A stretch of DNA of 64,000 nucleotides from Pyronema omphalodes (Eukaryota > Ascomycota > Pezizomycetes > Pezizales > Pyronemataceae): contig JAJJXM010000004.1 in the NCBI GenBank assembly GCA_024516155.1, positions 1,116,001 through 1,180,000 on the forward strand, in the 5' to 3' direction. This document shows, piece by piece, positions 52,701-62,357 of this stretch. Positions within the stretch are counted from its first letter, which is position 1. Every line of letters starts with the position of its first letter. The notes beneath the pieces were generated by a model, which did no database searches, was not told where the DNA came from, and was given only the letters and a program-made list of their open reading frames with translations. Position numbers and translations under genes: made by a program.

Positions 52701-53374
52701 CAAGCGCAACTGGACTATCACCCTTTTACGCCAACTATGGGTTTTACCCCAATACGAGCAACCCTTCGGCAAATGCTGTGCGCAACCCAGCCAGCAAAGC
52801 CTACGCCCACTGGATGCATACGATACATGAAGGAGCCAAATCAACCCTTCAGAAAACACAAGAACGAATGAAAAAATACGCAGACCAGAAACGACAGGAG
52901 GCACCAGAATACCAAGTAGGAGACTTGGTTATGTTAGATGGACGCAGCATACGAACAAGACGCCCATTGAGGAAGTTAGACCATAAACTACATGGTCCCT
53001 TCCAAGTCGAAAAAGTCATCTCCCGAACAGCAGTACGACTCACGCTCCCACGAAAATGGAAGATACACAACGTCTTCCATACCTCATTGCTTGAGCCCTT
53101 TAGAGCAGGAACTCGGGCTCCACCAGATACAAACAAAATTCTACGGGAGGCAGACGATGTTGAGGGGAGCGAGGAATACGACATCGATGAAATCATGAGC
53201 AGCTACAAATCAGGAAATCGAGTGTTGTACCTTGTTAAATGGCTAGGTTGGCCAAATAAGAAAGATTGGACGGCAGAACCATTCGACAACTTTTCAGTAG
53301 GAGGTCAGGAGAAGTTACGAGAGTTTCATCTCAAGTACCCTGATTCTCCGAGGGACTACCGACTCAAGGATTGA
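49718..53374 (+). CDS. pol: A2 pol polyprotein: protease, RT, RNase H, integrase, chromodomain
   Basis: Open for 1218 codons from the first ATG, and open upstream to the gag stop in the -1 frame. Protease LLDTGSTSALLDKG near residue 70; RT with FTKMDLKNGYHLI and YIDD near residue 411; RNase H ETDACDFALGAV near 560, then IHDKELLAIV and SDHQNLEY; integrase HHCC finger (GHFGQDKT...CLECQKDK); MDFITDLP; SERDSRF; HPQTDGQTERLN...E; C-terminal chromodomain (YDIDEIMSSYK, LVKWLGWPNKKDWTAEP) at about 1148-1205. The second integrase catalytic Asp (SDR in A1) is Glu here, which probably impairs strand transfer. Confidence 0.96.
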   Translation: MSDAGKIICSGTKRKISDSLESTKTKLRRTDKGTSSKGTKMEAVVPPHHGKRPIINMVLNWSKNKFRMVRVLLDTGSTSALLDKGFVQTHKIPTVKRDQPLQIRNFNNEVVAGAGEFFTVPFMLQHKQHFAAESFEVAPLDSDCDVILPYWWMAKHQPCNMWGDSNNISFTTPRCTENCTKAQASTFSLKVDHRVLDHPEASVIGHISAVATKEELSEALQQVPEKFRKWINIMTKEAADKLPEHKPYDHAIDLKEGETPPWGPVYALNEVELETLREGLKEMLRTGKIRPSKSPAAAPILFVPKPHGRGLRLCVDYRGINKITIANRYPLPLLSELQDRVRGAKFFTKMDLKNGYHLIRIKEGDEWKTAFRCRYGLQEFLVMPFGLSNAPATFQDMMNHIFRDMLDQGVIAYIDDVLIYAETEEEHDKLVKEVLKRLEENGQVISPEKCVWGTNKVEFLGYIISEKGIEMAKDKVETVLVWEPPKSLKETQGFLGFANFYRRFIKDFSRICRPLTESTKGDPKKWEWTVAMELAFDELKQRFTRAPILGHFDPKKVCIVETDACDFALGAVLSQKGEDGKLHPIAFHSRKFTPAEINYEIHDKELLAIVDSFKIWRRYLEGAMHTVQVFSDHQNLEYFTTTKVLNRRQARWAQELAGIDFKIFYRPGSKNGKPDALSRRPEFRPEKGGGEDQPITTILHKEHFASISAISSGGEGTSFIVFSARLNSIPSVKWSGEFLKMVREAGELDENYKKAASKIKDPLTIEDGIIYRKEKLWVPKDLINMVLESEHDSKIAGHFGQDKTIELIRRNFWWPKMDENIIEYIQSCLECQKDKTARHLKYGMLQPLELTYAPWQSVAMDFITDLPESNGCDQLWVIVDRFTKMAHFVPLQKDGKTIADLARIFAKEIWKLHGLPKDIVSERDSRFTSTTWKAFLGTLGIKPRMSTAFHPQTDGQTERLNQTIEAYLRSFVNHEMDDWADLLPMAEFAYNNSVTSATGLSPFYANYGFYPNTSNPSANAVRNPASKAYAHWMHTIHEGAKSTLQKTQERMKKYADQKRQEAPEYQVGDLVMLDGRSIRTRRPLRKLDHKLHGPFQVEKVISRTAVRLTLPRKWKIHNVFHTSLLEPFRAGTRAPPDTNKILREADDVEGSEEYDIDEIMSSYKSGNRVLYLVKWLGWPNKKDWTAEPFDNFSVGGQEKLREFHLKYPDSPRDYRLKD

Positions 53375-53545
53375 GGCTTAATGTTTTTCCCCACGAGGTT
53401 TTCATTAGGTCGAGTTGGTACTAGGATGTAGGGGCTGGAGGACTACATCTATATATGATCACTAAGTCACTTGGCTGCGGCGAGGTGCGATCACAGAATG
53501 ATAAGCTACTTGCTTCGGGACGAAGCTTGAACAGGGGGGAGGTGG
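53375..53545 (+). other. A2 3' untranslated region and polypurine tract
   Basis: Matches A1 25119-25288. ACAGGGGGGAGGTGG just before 53546 is the polypurine tract. No third ORF. Confidence 0.75.
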
Positions 53546-54898
53546 TGTCACACCCTATATTGTGTGAGTATAGAATAGGTAACATGTATAACATTTAGAG
53601 AACATGGCAAACTCGACAGGAGAATGAATAATAAGGTTAGTATTCCCGGGCCGGAACGCCCTGAGGAGCTCCAGCTAGCCACGTCACGTGATTCGTGACT
53701 TTCCGAAAGGACCTCACGAGGATCCCGGCCCGAGGCGTCGCTACCTGTTATTCACTGTCAGTTTGGGAGGATCACAGATGGATGGGAACGAGGAACAACT
53801 TACCTCATGGGTGTCGACTTACCCATGAGAAGACTACAGACGACGCTGATGGAGACAGAAGATGACGGCGAAGGGACACCTCCTTATACTTGAGGATGTG
53901 TTCCACCAAGCACGGCTACCAGAGGGCTTGCAAGAGAAGGGGATTCTCAGGAGCATGCAAGGCAAGCGAATGGGATCATCCGAGGTCTGAGTTGGATGGA
54001 TAGTCGGCCAAGGAACAAGGCACAGTCTAGTCAGCCAACAGGAGTGGAGCTCAGGACAAGGGTCAAGATTGCGTCAGCATGAGACGACGTTCTGCAGCAA
54101 GGAACACCACTCAGGGAAACTGTTGGATGGAACTGATATGACGCTGTCTTAGGCCAATGACTACCAACTGCAAGATAAGACGGCGTTTGCGTACACACCA
54201 GGGTGTGGCTGCGCGCAAGTGTGCAGGTGGGGCAAATAACATCACACAGGAATGTGACGGGGCAGTGCGCTCCGGTAAGGCATAGTCTGCCTTATGATGT
54301 CAGATTCCTTCACTCGCAATCGAGATTCTCTAGGGAGATCAATGATCAAGACGACTCATAAGATATATGACTCACATGTCATTATCAGAGGAGTCATTGC
54401 ATTATGCGCTCAAGTGGAGTAACCCTTCACTAGGCGCTTAACCCCAGTACCTGATTGGAAGGTGTGGTAGCACGGCGAGGAATGTCAAGGATTAATCTGA
54501 CACGAAGGTCATCATGCAGGTGAGCAATTAATATGATTGCGCCTGCAGCATGATGCGAGCCATCAGCAGATTTATCAAAGAATTGACTGACGTCTTATCT
54601 CCTAAGCTTAGTTTGGAAGTTGGTTCCCTTGGGGAGTCTGGGCGAACTTGTAGACGAAAGTCTATAAAAGACCCTAAGTCTTCCCACCGTCTCCTCCAGC
54701 ATCAGCAACTTGATCTCTTGTTACGACCATACCTATCTACACCAAAGACCTCGAGAGAGACCCTTAAGTTTATTCGGCCTGTGATCGATTAGTTTACTTC
54801 CTAGCTCTTGGGAAAATCTATTTGTTAAATATCATTCTTACGAAGACGAACTGATCCAAGAAACCTCTGTATTGAAACCCTCAATACCCAGGTTCACA
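53546..54898 (+). repeat. Right LTR of A2 (1353 bp)
   Basis: TGTCACACCC to GGTTCACA. TATAAAAG at 54663; uninterrupted target GATTAGTTTAC at about 54788. Confidence 0.95.
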
Positions 54899-54903
54899 CA
54901 GGG

Positions 54904-55797
54904 GTTGATGCAGCCACGCTTTTACGTTTGTATCGTAATGAAATCATCAACGCAGTTAGGGAAGTAGACTCGGGGGTTACTGATGTCGAGGAGCTAGACC
55001 GTTGGGTAGCCCTCAAGGTGCACGGCGTGCCGCTCGCGCGTTTCCTGGGGGAAGGTTCCCACGGAGTGCAAAAACTCCAGGTGGAAATACAAGCAAACCA
55101 TGAAAACGTAGAAGTCCTACCTAACATCTGTTGGTTGGGTAAGGTTGAAGAAATCCGTGAACGCTTCGTTCGCGGAGCCACCCAACGTTCATCTGCCGTG
55201 ATTTTCGTGAGGAGCTCCGCTTCCGCCCGCTTGCGAATCACCAAAGGCGTCTTGCTGGGCAGTCGCCGCCACCGGGCAGAACTCTACGTCTTCGAAGGCC
55301 CCGATAGTCAGTGCTCCGGATGCCTAAAATGGGGCCACATCCGCGAGCGCCGCTCCACGCCTGATGTGTTCCAGTGCGCTTTCTACGCCCTCAGCCACCC
55401 CACCGCGAAGCACCCCGCGTGCTCATTTGCAGGCTGCAGCAAGCCTATGGGCTCCGCGTGCCCCCATTCTCTCCCGGTACCTATGTGTGCTAATCGCGGG
55501 GAAGAACACTTTGCGACAGCCAGAACCTGTCCTGATCGCCTCGCCGCCATAGCGGCCACCCGCCTCGCCCGCTCGTCCCGACTGAACCCTGTCACCACTG
55601 CCGCCCCCACCACGCGTGTAGCCCCCGCTCCGACTCCCTCCTCCCCTCCGTCCCCCTCCCCCCAGACTCAAGACCCCAGCCCCTACACCGCCCTGGTGGT
55701 TGTGAACCCCTTCGCTGTCCTCATGGACACTGACTCCGAAGTCGCCTCCTCCGCGGGGTCTACCGATGCCGTTGCGCCCACAGAACCTGAATTATGA
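54904..55797 (+). pseudogene. LINE-P ORF1, C-terminal part
   Basis: Continues the RRM-like region (WVALKVHGVPLARFLGE) to the Cys/His motifs. The first knuckle reads CSGCLKWGHIRERR, with the final Cys replaced by Arg; later CxxC/H motifs remain (CPHSLPVPMC, EHFATARTC). A Pro/Thr-rich tail ends EPEL and TGA (55795-55797), which overlaps the ORF2 ATG as ATGA. Confidence 0.88.
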
Positions 55798-57505
55798 GTA
55801 CTATTCAGGTTCTACAGTTAAACTGTCGCAAGAGCGGTGAGGTTCTTACGGCGATCATGGAGAGCGGGAAAGAGTTGGGTGCGGACGTCGTGCTGGTGCA
55901 GGAGCCGCCGATGTTCCAAGGGTGGAGACACCCGGCGTATGACTTTCTCTGGGGTGGTAGAGTGATGGCGGCGGTACGCAAAGACTCAGCGTGGACGTTA
56001 AGGCCTCGGGAAGATCTCGCGGTGGGAAGCGACGGGGACGTGCAGGTGCTGGATGTAATGTGTCGAGGACACAGGCAGCTTACGATGGTGAACGTCTAGG
56101 ATGCTCCTCATAACTCGGACGGAGCTCGACCTGCTGGAGATGTCAGCTGGGATCGTATCATCACCTTGGGAACGGTACTGGCGGGCGACTTCAATGCCCA
56201 TAGCCAGCAGTGGAACCCCCGGTGTGACGCACCGCTCCAGCACGCCTTCCTAGAGTCCCTGATGGATTCCCACAACCTTCATTACGTAGGTGACGGTCTC
56301 GAAACGCACCAGCAAACAGGTCAGCTGCGTTACAGCGTTATCGACTTGGTGCTCGCGACGGAGGAGATGGCGACGGCGGTGCAAGCCACAAGGCTGGACG
56401 CGCCGGAACATGCCACCACGTCCGACCACGCTGCGTTGTCGTGGGAAGTGTCGACGGTGGTAGCTCCGGAGGACTTCGAAGTCCCTACGCGGGGGTGGGC
56501 TGTTAAGGAACTGTTGGAGGATGAGGTCGGAGCGGTCTCTGCGGCGTTAGATTGGCGCCATCGAAGCGAACGCAGACCGCTCCTCACGGATCTCAGCACG
56601 GAGGAGGAGGTAGAAGGTGAGCAAGTTTGGGTACGGGAGGAACTAACATCTTTGTTGGAGGAGCGAGCAAGGAAAATTCGGCTCACCGCACGGTCGAAGC
56701 GGTGGTGGTGCGCGGAGATTCGGGAGGCTCGTACGGAGTATGGGAGGACCCGCAGGGCGGTCAAGGAAGGTCGCGCGTCGGTGGAGGAAGAACACCAGCT
56801 GCGCAACGCATATCATTCGCTACAACGACAGAAAAAACGTAGGTGCTGGGGGGATTTCCTGTCGACAGCCAACGGGGACGCTGTCTGCGCGGCGCTGAGG
56901 ATGACTAAACCGCGAGCAGCGACGGTGGTCGGCCCGCTCGAGAACGAAGAGGGGCAACGAGCGGAGGATGATCAGGACAAACGTAGGATGCTCGCGGAAG
57001 TATCCCTTCCCCCTCCTAACCCCTTCTCGGAGTTACCACTCCCCCCGGGGCCGCCCGGAACCCTGTGGCAGTCAGTCTCGTTACAATCAGTCTCCTCCGC
57101 TCTGTCTAGGCAGAGCAACAAGAAGGCCCCAGGCGCTGATGCGCTGGGTGTCCCCATTGTCAAAGCCCTGCTCTCTTGGGATCCGGAACGGGTCGTTGCG
57201 GTGGTGAAACATTGTCTGCGCCTGGGGTATCACCCCCGCGACTGGAAGATCGCAAAGGGGGTGTGCATCCCGAAGCCGGGGAAGCCGAGCTACTGGCGTG
57301 CCAAAAGCTTTCGGATCATCTCCTTGCTCAGCTGCTTCGGCAAGCTGGTGGAAAAAGTGGTAGCGGTGCTGCTCGCACAAGAGGCTGAGCGCACGGGGAT
57401 TCTGCACGACGGGCAGTTCGGGGGAAGGACGAACAGGTCGGCGGCGCACGTGGCGGCGGTTTTGGTAGGGTTCGTCGAGGCTGCGTGGGAGGAAAAGGCT
57501 TTAGC
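55794..57505 (+). pseudogene. LINE-P ORF2, endonuclease and start of RT (one stop)
   Basis: Endonuclease/exonuclease/phosphatase-type domain: LQLNCRKSGEVL, GADVVLVQEPP (Glu), LAGDFNAHSQQWN, and TSDHAALSW (Asp-His). TAG at 56097-56099 replaces a codon after MVNV; the frame is the same on both sides. RT begins with NKKAPGADALGVPIVKAL and FRIISLLSCFGKLVEKV. Solo LTR Y interrupts after KAL at 57505. Confidence 0.92.
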
Positions 57506-58039
57506 TGTCACGGCACACGGCTGACGAGCCGTTGTGTTGCGTCATCATGTTGTCGTGGTTGTTGATTGACATCGTGCCGTTGTCTTGCCGTGTTGTGTTG
57601 TGTTGCCGTTGTGTTGTTGTGTTGTTGTGTGTGCCGTGCCATTGTGACTGAGAGACTGATTGATGATGGATGACGTACCACGAACTGGAGAGCTGTGGCG
57701 TCGCAGGTGAATTGATGTAGAACGGAAGCTCATGTAGCGATGATTGTATGACGGCCCAGCAAGAGTGCTGGCCGCCCCTTTGTACATAAGGAGGCTTGCC
57801 TCCCCGTTGTCGAGATTCTCCATCGAACGTCTTGTGTCTTCTCCTTGCTCCTAATATAAGACTTCTTCCTCCAAGCCCTACGTCACTCTTGTCCTTGTCC
57901 CTGTTCCTGTTTAGTGTGCCGTCCGTCTGACGAGCACTTCGGTCCTTGTCCTGCCGTTCCCCGTCCCGGAACCTGCCTAGTCCCCCTTGCCGGTAGTGTT
58001 CAGTGTGTCCCTTGAACGTCCGTTCTCGGTTCCCTGACA
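57506..58039 (+). repeat. Solo LTR Y (534 bp)
   Basis: TGTCACGG to CCCTGACA, with perfect duplication TTAGC (57501-57505 and 58040-58044). A GT-rich stretch (57525-57650) and a TATAAGA at about 57854. Its start resembles LTR X. The RT frame of LINE-P joins across it (KALAGALLMDVKGAF by skipping one duplication copy), confirming the boundaries. Confidence 0.92.
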
Positions 58040-58044
58040 TTAGC

Positions 58045-60107
58045 AGGCGCTCTCTTGATGGATGTAAAGGGCGCGTTCCCTACCGTCAACAGCGTTTGCT
58101 TAACCAATAAGCTGCGTAGAGCAACCTTCGACGAAGGTCTTGTCCGCTGGGTGACAAGCTTCATGAGAGGTAGGAGAGTCGAGATTTTCCTCGCCGGGGA
58201 GGCTGGCGAGCCGATAGACACAGACACTGGGTTGCCCCGAGGCTCCCCCGTGTCCCCGATATTATTTCTGCTGTACATAGCGGATCTGGCGAGGATGGTG
58301 GAAGCGGAGGTCGGAGGAACGGTGGGACTGTCTTTCGTCGATGACGTCATGTGGCTCGTGAAAGGCACGTCAGCGACTGACGTCACCACCAAGTTAGATC
58401 GATGCGCGTCCCTCTGCCTCGCGTGGGGTGAAGCGAACGCGGTAGTGTTCGAATCAGAAAAGACGGAAGCAATTCTTTTCTCTCGCAGACGCTCTCCCCC
58501 GAACCCCGACTCCCTCACGGTGACGGTGGGAACCTACTCCATTCGGTATTCCGAAACCGCTGTTCGGTGGTTAGGTTACTGGCTGGACGCCAAACTCACC
58601 TTTAACCAGCATCGCCAGAAATGGCACTCCCGGGCCTTGCAACAACAAGCACAAATCGCACGCTTGTGCAAGAAATACGGGCTTCCGCAGGCAGCACCGG
58701 TAATCTTCAACAAGCTGTGGTGCAATCCGTTGCTACCTACGGCATAGAAATCAACGCCGCCCGCCGACTCCCCTCCCGAGACGCCGGTCACCTGTCCCGC
58801 CTCCAACTCGTCCTCAACAAGCAGGCACGGGCCATCACCGGCTGCTTCCGTACAACCCCGCTCGGCTTTCTGGCAGCAGAAAGCGCGACGCGACCGGCAG
58901 AATCCCTTGAGCGCGGACGGGAAGCCCACTTTAGAGCGCGACTTCTTACCCGCCCAGCCCCCCCCCGGCTCCAGCCCTCCGTCTCCGACCGCCGACATCG
59001 TCAGGCAACTGACTCAGCGCACGACGACTCGTTCGGGCTTCCACCACGTCGAGAGGGTCTTCCCCCCTCTCCCCCAACAGTTCGGTACCGTCGTCATGGC
59101 ATCGAGGGACGAAGCAACCGAGTGCGCTCAACAATGGAGAAACCTCGGCTCCGCCTGCGTCCGGACCGACGGGTCCCGCATGGAAGATGGCGCTGGTTCA
59201 GGCTTTGTTCGCTACGTGAGAGGAATCCTCACTCCCTCCTCCTTCTGCGTGGGACGTCATGCAGAGGTGTACAACGCTGAGCTTCATGCCATGCTGATGG
59301 CCCTGCGAGATTACTGGGATAATTACCACTACTCAGTAACCCGCCCCCCCCCCCCCCCCGCTCCTCACAAGTTTCTCCGATGCACAAGCTGCGCTGCAGC
59401 GACTGCTCTCTGATGTGCCTGGCCCGGGCCAGATCCTGCAGCGCCTGATCGCGACGGAGGTCGCAAAACTCCGCGCCTTCACCGGCATCGAGGTGGTCTT
59501 CCGGTGGGTACCCGGACACAGCGACATCCTGGAAAACGAAGCCGCGGACGCGGCAGAAAAACACGGTACAAGCCACCGTTGCTTGACCCCCCCCCTCCAA
59601 GGGTGTGCAAACCCCGTCTGCTCCCCCCTCCCTTGGACGTCGCTGGCGCATGTCAACCGCGCAGCGACGGAGATCCCCAAGGCAATCGCATCGAAGTGGG
59701 TACGCCAGCGTACCGACCTTAACGCATCCTACCGCCCACGGAAGAAGTGGGGCATCCGCGACGGCCTGAAAACCGTGCCGAAACACCGGGCTGCGGTGTT
59801 CTACCAGATTGCCTCCGGTCACGCGCTGATAGGCACCCACCTGGTGCGCATAAAGAAAAAAGACTCCGATCGCTGTTGGTGGTGCGATTCCGGAGAACGC
59901 CAAACACGAGGTCACCTGTTTGGTGCCTGCGATCGCTGGCAACGTGAGTACGAGGTACTCGCTCAAGAGGTGGAAAAAATAACCGGAAAGCCGCGGCGAC
60001 GGCGGAGAAGGCTGAAGGCGGTGGAGATTTTTTCGGACGATCGGCTTACCAAAGCGATCTTGGAATACCTAGCAGCCACGGAGGTGGGAAGGTGCTATGT
60101 AGAATGA
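58045..60107 (+). pseudogene. LINE-P ORF2, RT core, RNase H and Cys/His end (frameshifts)
   Basis: RT motifs LMDVKGAFPTVNS, GLPRGSPVSPILFLLY and FVDDVMWL, so the FVDD box is intact. Frame changes near 58700, at a C run near 58970 and at a C17 run at 59343-59359 split the rest. RNase H: RTDGSRMEDGAGSGF, AEVYNAELHAML, FSDAQAAL, RWVPGHSDILENEAAD. C-terminal CWWCDSGERQTRGHLFGAC finger, ending at 60107. RNase H inside ORF2 fits the Tad1/I superfamily. Confidence 0.92.
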
Positions 60108-60516
60108 GAACGGCACGGGTGGGTGAGACCAAATTGGGAGGATACGGGGAATGAGGTGATACGGGATGCGGGGATTTTCCTTTTTTTCTTTTCGTTGGGT
60201 TAAAACGCGTATCTTTGGTTTCCTCTGTTTTTCTCGCGATGTATTTGAGCAGTCCGCTTCTAAGCGACTTTGTCTCCTTTCTTTTTTATTTTTTCTTTTC
60301 TTTCTCTTCTTTTCTTTTCTTTTCTGGGGGTGCACAGTTTGACTGGGTATTTTCTTTTTTCCTTTTATTTTTTTGCTTTTGGGGTGTGTAACGGGGATAG
60401 GAGATAGGGGCGCCTCATTAGGTGGTCTTGGCCACGAGGACGGGATACCAGGATTTCTTTCTTCCTGCATAGGCCTTTCAGGCCTCGAACAGTGTATGAT
60501 ACAAAACAAAACAAAA
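60108..60516 (+). other. LINE-P 3' UTR, terminal hairpin and tail
   Basis: T-rich UTR, AGGCC-TTTC-AGGCCT hairpin (about 60470-60484), CGAACAGTGTATGAT and an A/C-containing tail. Confidence 0.85.
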
Positions 60517-60639
60517 ACCGCCCCTGGATAAACTGCAGAGATATCCTGACTGTGACAGTTTTTACTTTCTCATGTACTCTGTCTGGACCTTCACTTTCTG
60601 CTTCGACGGCACCTTCCTTGTAACTGTGATTGTTGCTGG

Positions 60640-61140
60640 ATGAGATTTGCCGGAGGCCGAGCCTGCCAGTATTTCAGGCGCTCAGCCCTCCTCAATCCAC
60701 CAGTTTCTGGTAATCGGGTTTCCCGTCAGTCCTTGCGATGACGGCCGAGACTGAGCTGCTGTTTTCCGAATGCAAGCAGATCATTATATCAGATCACCAT
60801 TCAATGCAGGCAGATACTCCGGAGGCCATTGATGGGCTCAAGAGCTTCAGTCATAGGCGTCCGTTGTGATTTCTGGCGACCCAATTAGTATAAAATTTCG
60901 TTATGTATTCACTGAATAATATTTCTTGCCCCTTCTTAAACCAGCTCCTCTGGACAAAGCAGTTTTCGCAGTTTTAAACTGTTCACCTGGTTTGCCAAGC
61001 CTTGTATTCAGTTAACTGGTTTTTCCAGTTTAACCAGTTTATACTACTGACAGTAAACTGAACTGGGTCGCTGTACAGTTCTCATATTGCAATAGCCCGT
61101 AAAGTCTGTTTTGGTCGTCATTTGGAACTGGTTTGTACGA
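60640..61140. repeat. Low-copy repeat segment B (copy 2)
   Basis: Matches 10080-10532 and 11178-11270, but without the LINE-R insertion. No coding sequence. Confidence 0.75.
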
Positions 61141-61690
61141 CTGGGAGGTCTGGATTTGGGCTTTGGGATTTTACTTCTAGAGCTGATACTGAGGTTGGTA
61201 ATGAGACTGGAAATAAAGCTATAGCCAATATCCAATAACCCGCTACCGGTTACCAAAGTCGTAATACTGACAAGCTAAATCTCCGTTTTTTTTGAATACT
61301 CGGGATTATATTAGATGTTGAGAATATTGTTAGTGTTGACACTGTTGTAATCTTGAGGGAGGTATGCTGAAGTTCCAAAGTACCGTAACAACCTACCTAA
61401 CCAGTAAGTTTCCGTAGAGTGTATGCATAAGTCCATGGTATAATGCATCATTCTCTGCATACCAGTAATAGTACCCGCAGCGGTACCGTCACTGGGTAGG
61501 AATTGATGATATGTCTTATCATATGGCGAGTGTGACTGTTTGTATGTGAATTCCTCCCGTGGATGATCGATATGAGAGGTAAAAGTTATGCGTACTGGTT
61601 GCTTTTGATACGGTTGTAAGGAGTGGGACGAAGATATTTAATCATAGTATATCACTCGACATATTCTTTGTTCTAATCGGGTTCTCTCGG
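61141..61690. repeat. Low-copy repeat segment A (copy 2)
   Basis: Matches 8555-9830 without the 9-bp minisatellite expansion and without the hAT MITE; the empty MITE site is the AATCTTGAGGGAGG block near 61350. Confidence 0.75.
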
Positions 61691-62275
61691 TGTGGATTAG
61701 TTTAAGCAACCAGATAAATAAGATACGTATCATGCAGATAGAATTTTGACCGGAATTGTTTGTTCTCCCCGCGACCATTTGGGGGAGCGGGGCGGGGGGG
61801 GGGGGGGGAGTTGCAGAAAAAATGTGTGGATGAATTTCATTTAAGTCTCTGAGCTCTGGGGGCACTCGGAAGTCGGAGGAATGCCTATAAGTATATGGAA
61901 GGTTAAAGCTTTTACCATCGTAGGAATTTTTATTGCGATGGGAACCGGATAAACGATCAAATTTTTTTTTATTTTGCTTTCGGATATATTTGCGACGAAT
62001 CATAATTCATGAAGATACTATGTACATACCCCACACATCTTTCAAAAAGTTTCCAAAGCCCCGGAGTTTAAGTTTGCCATGCCATATCATATATACATGC
62101 CCTGGTAGATTCATCTTAAGCCTGTTGTCTACGAAGACTCATTACTCCATCATTGATTACACCATATCAAATTCTAACCGCGCTCGAGACGAGGCTGGAA
62201 GTATATGTAACCTCCAGTTCGTCGTAAAAAAGTAACACAAACATACTGGGTAACAGGAAACGGAGTATAACAGCC
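61691..62275. other. Intergenic region before the tRNA
   Basis: A G-rich run at about 61785-61809. Nothing else recognised. Confidence 0.5.
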
Positions 62276-62347
62276 GGTTCTATAGTGTAGTGGTTAGCAC
62301 TTCGGATTCTGATTCCGGCAACCCCGGTTCGACTCCGGGTAGGACCT
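62276..62347 (+). tRNA. tRNA-Gln (anticodon CTG)
   Basis: A 72-base cloverleaf. Acceptor arms GGTTCTA and TAGGACC pair with one G-U; D arm GTGT/GCAC; anticodon stem TCGGA/TCCGG with loop TTCTGAT, giving CTG; T arm CCCGG-TTCGACT-CCGGG. A-box-like TAGTGTAGTGG and B-box GGTTCGACTCC are present. No intron. It decodes CAG as glutamine. Confidence 0.93.
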
Positions 62348-62350
62348 ATG

Positions 62351-62357
62351 TTTTTTT
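62351..62357 (+). terminator. RNA polymerase III terminator of tRNA-Gln
   Basis: Run of seven T residues four bases after the tRNA 3' end. Confidence 0.85.

Larger units (their letters stand above)
44218..54898 (+). mobile_element. Element A2, nearly intact Ty3/gypsy chromodomain retrotransposon
   Basis: Perfect 5-bp duplication CAGGG (44213-44217 and 54899-54903). Left LTR 44218-47369 (including half-LINE c), gag and pol both open, right LTR 53546-54898. The LTRs are nearly identical by eye outside the half-LINE. It is the best-preserved LTR element in the window, but integrase has Glu for the second catalytic Asp. Confidence 0.96.
43232..60516 (+). mobile_element. LINE-P, Tad1-like non-LTR element with two nested insertions
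   Basis: Perfect 14-bp duplication ACCGCCCCTGGATA at 43218-43231 and 60517-60530. Own parts: 43232-44217, 54904-57505 and 58045-60516, about 6 kb. It encodes ORF1 (RRM-like and zinc knuckles), ORF2 (apurinic-type endonuclease, RT, RNase H, Cys/His end), and a 3' UTR ending in an AGGCC-TTTC-AGGCCT hairpin, GTGTATGA and an ACAAAACAAAACAAAA tail. Several stops and homopolymer indels make it non-functional. Confidence 0.94.
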
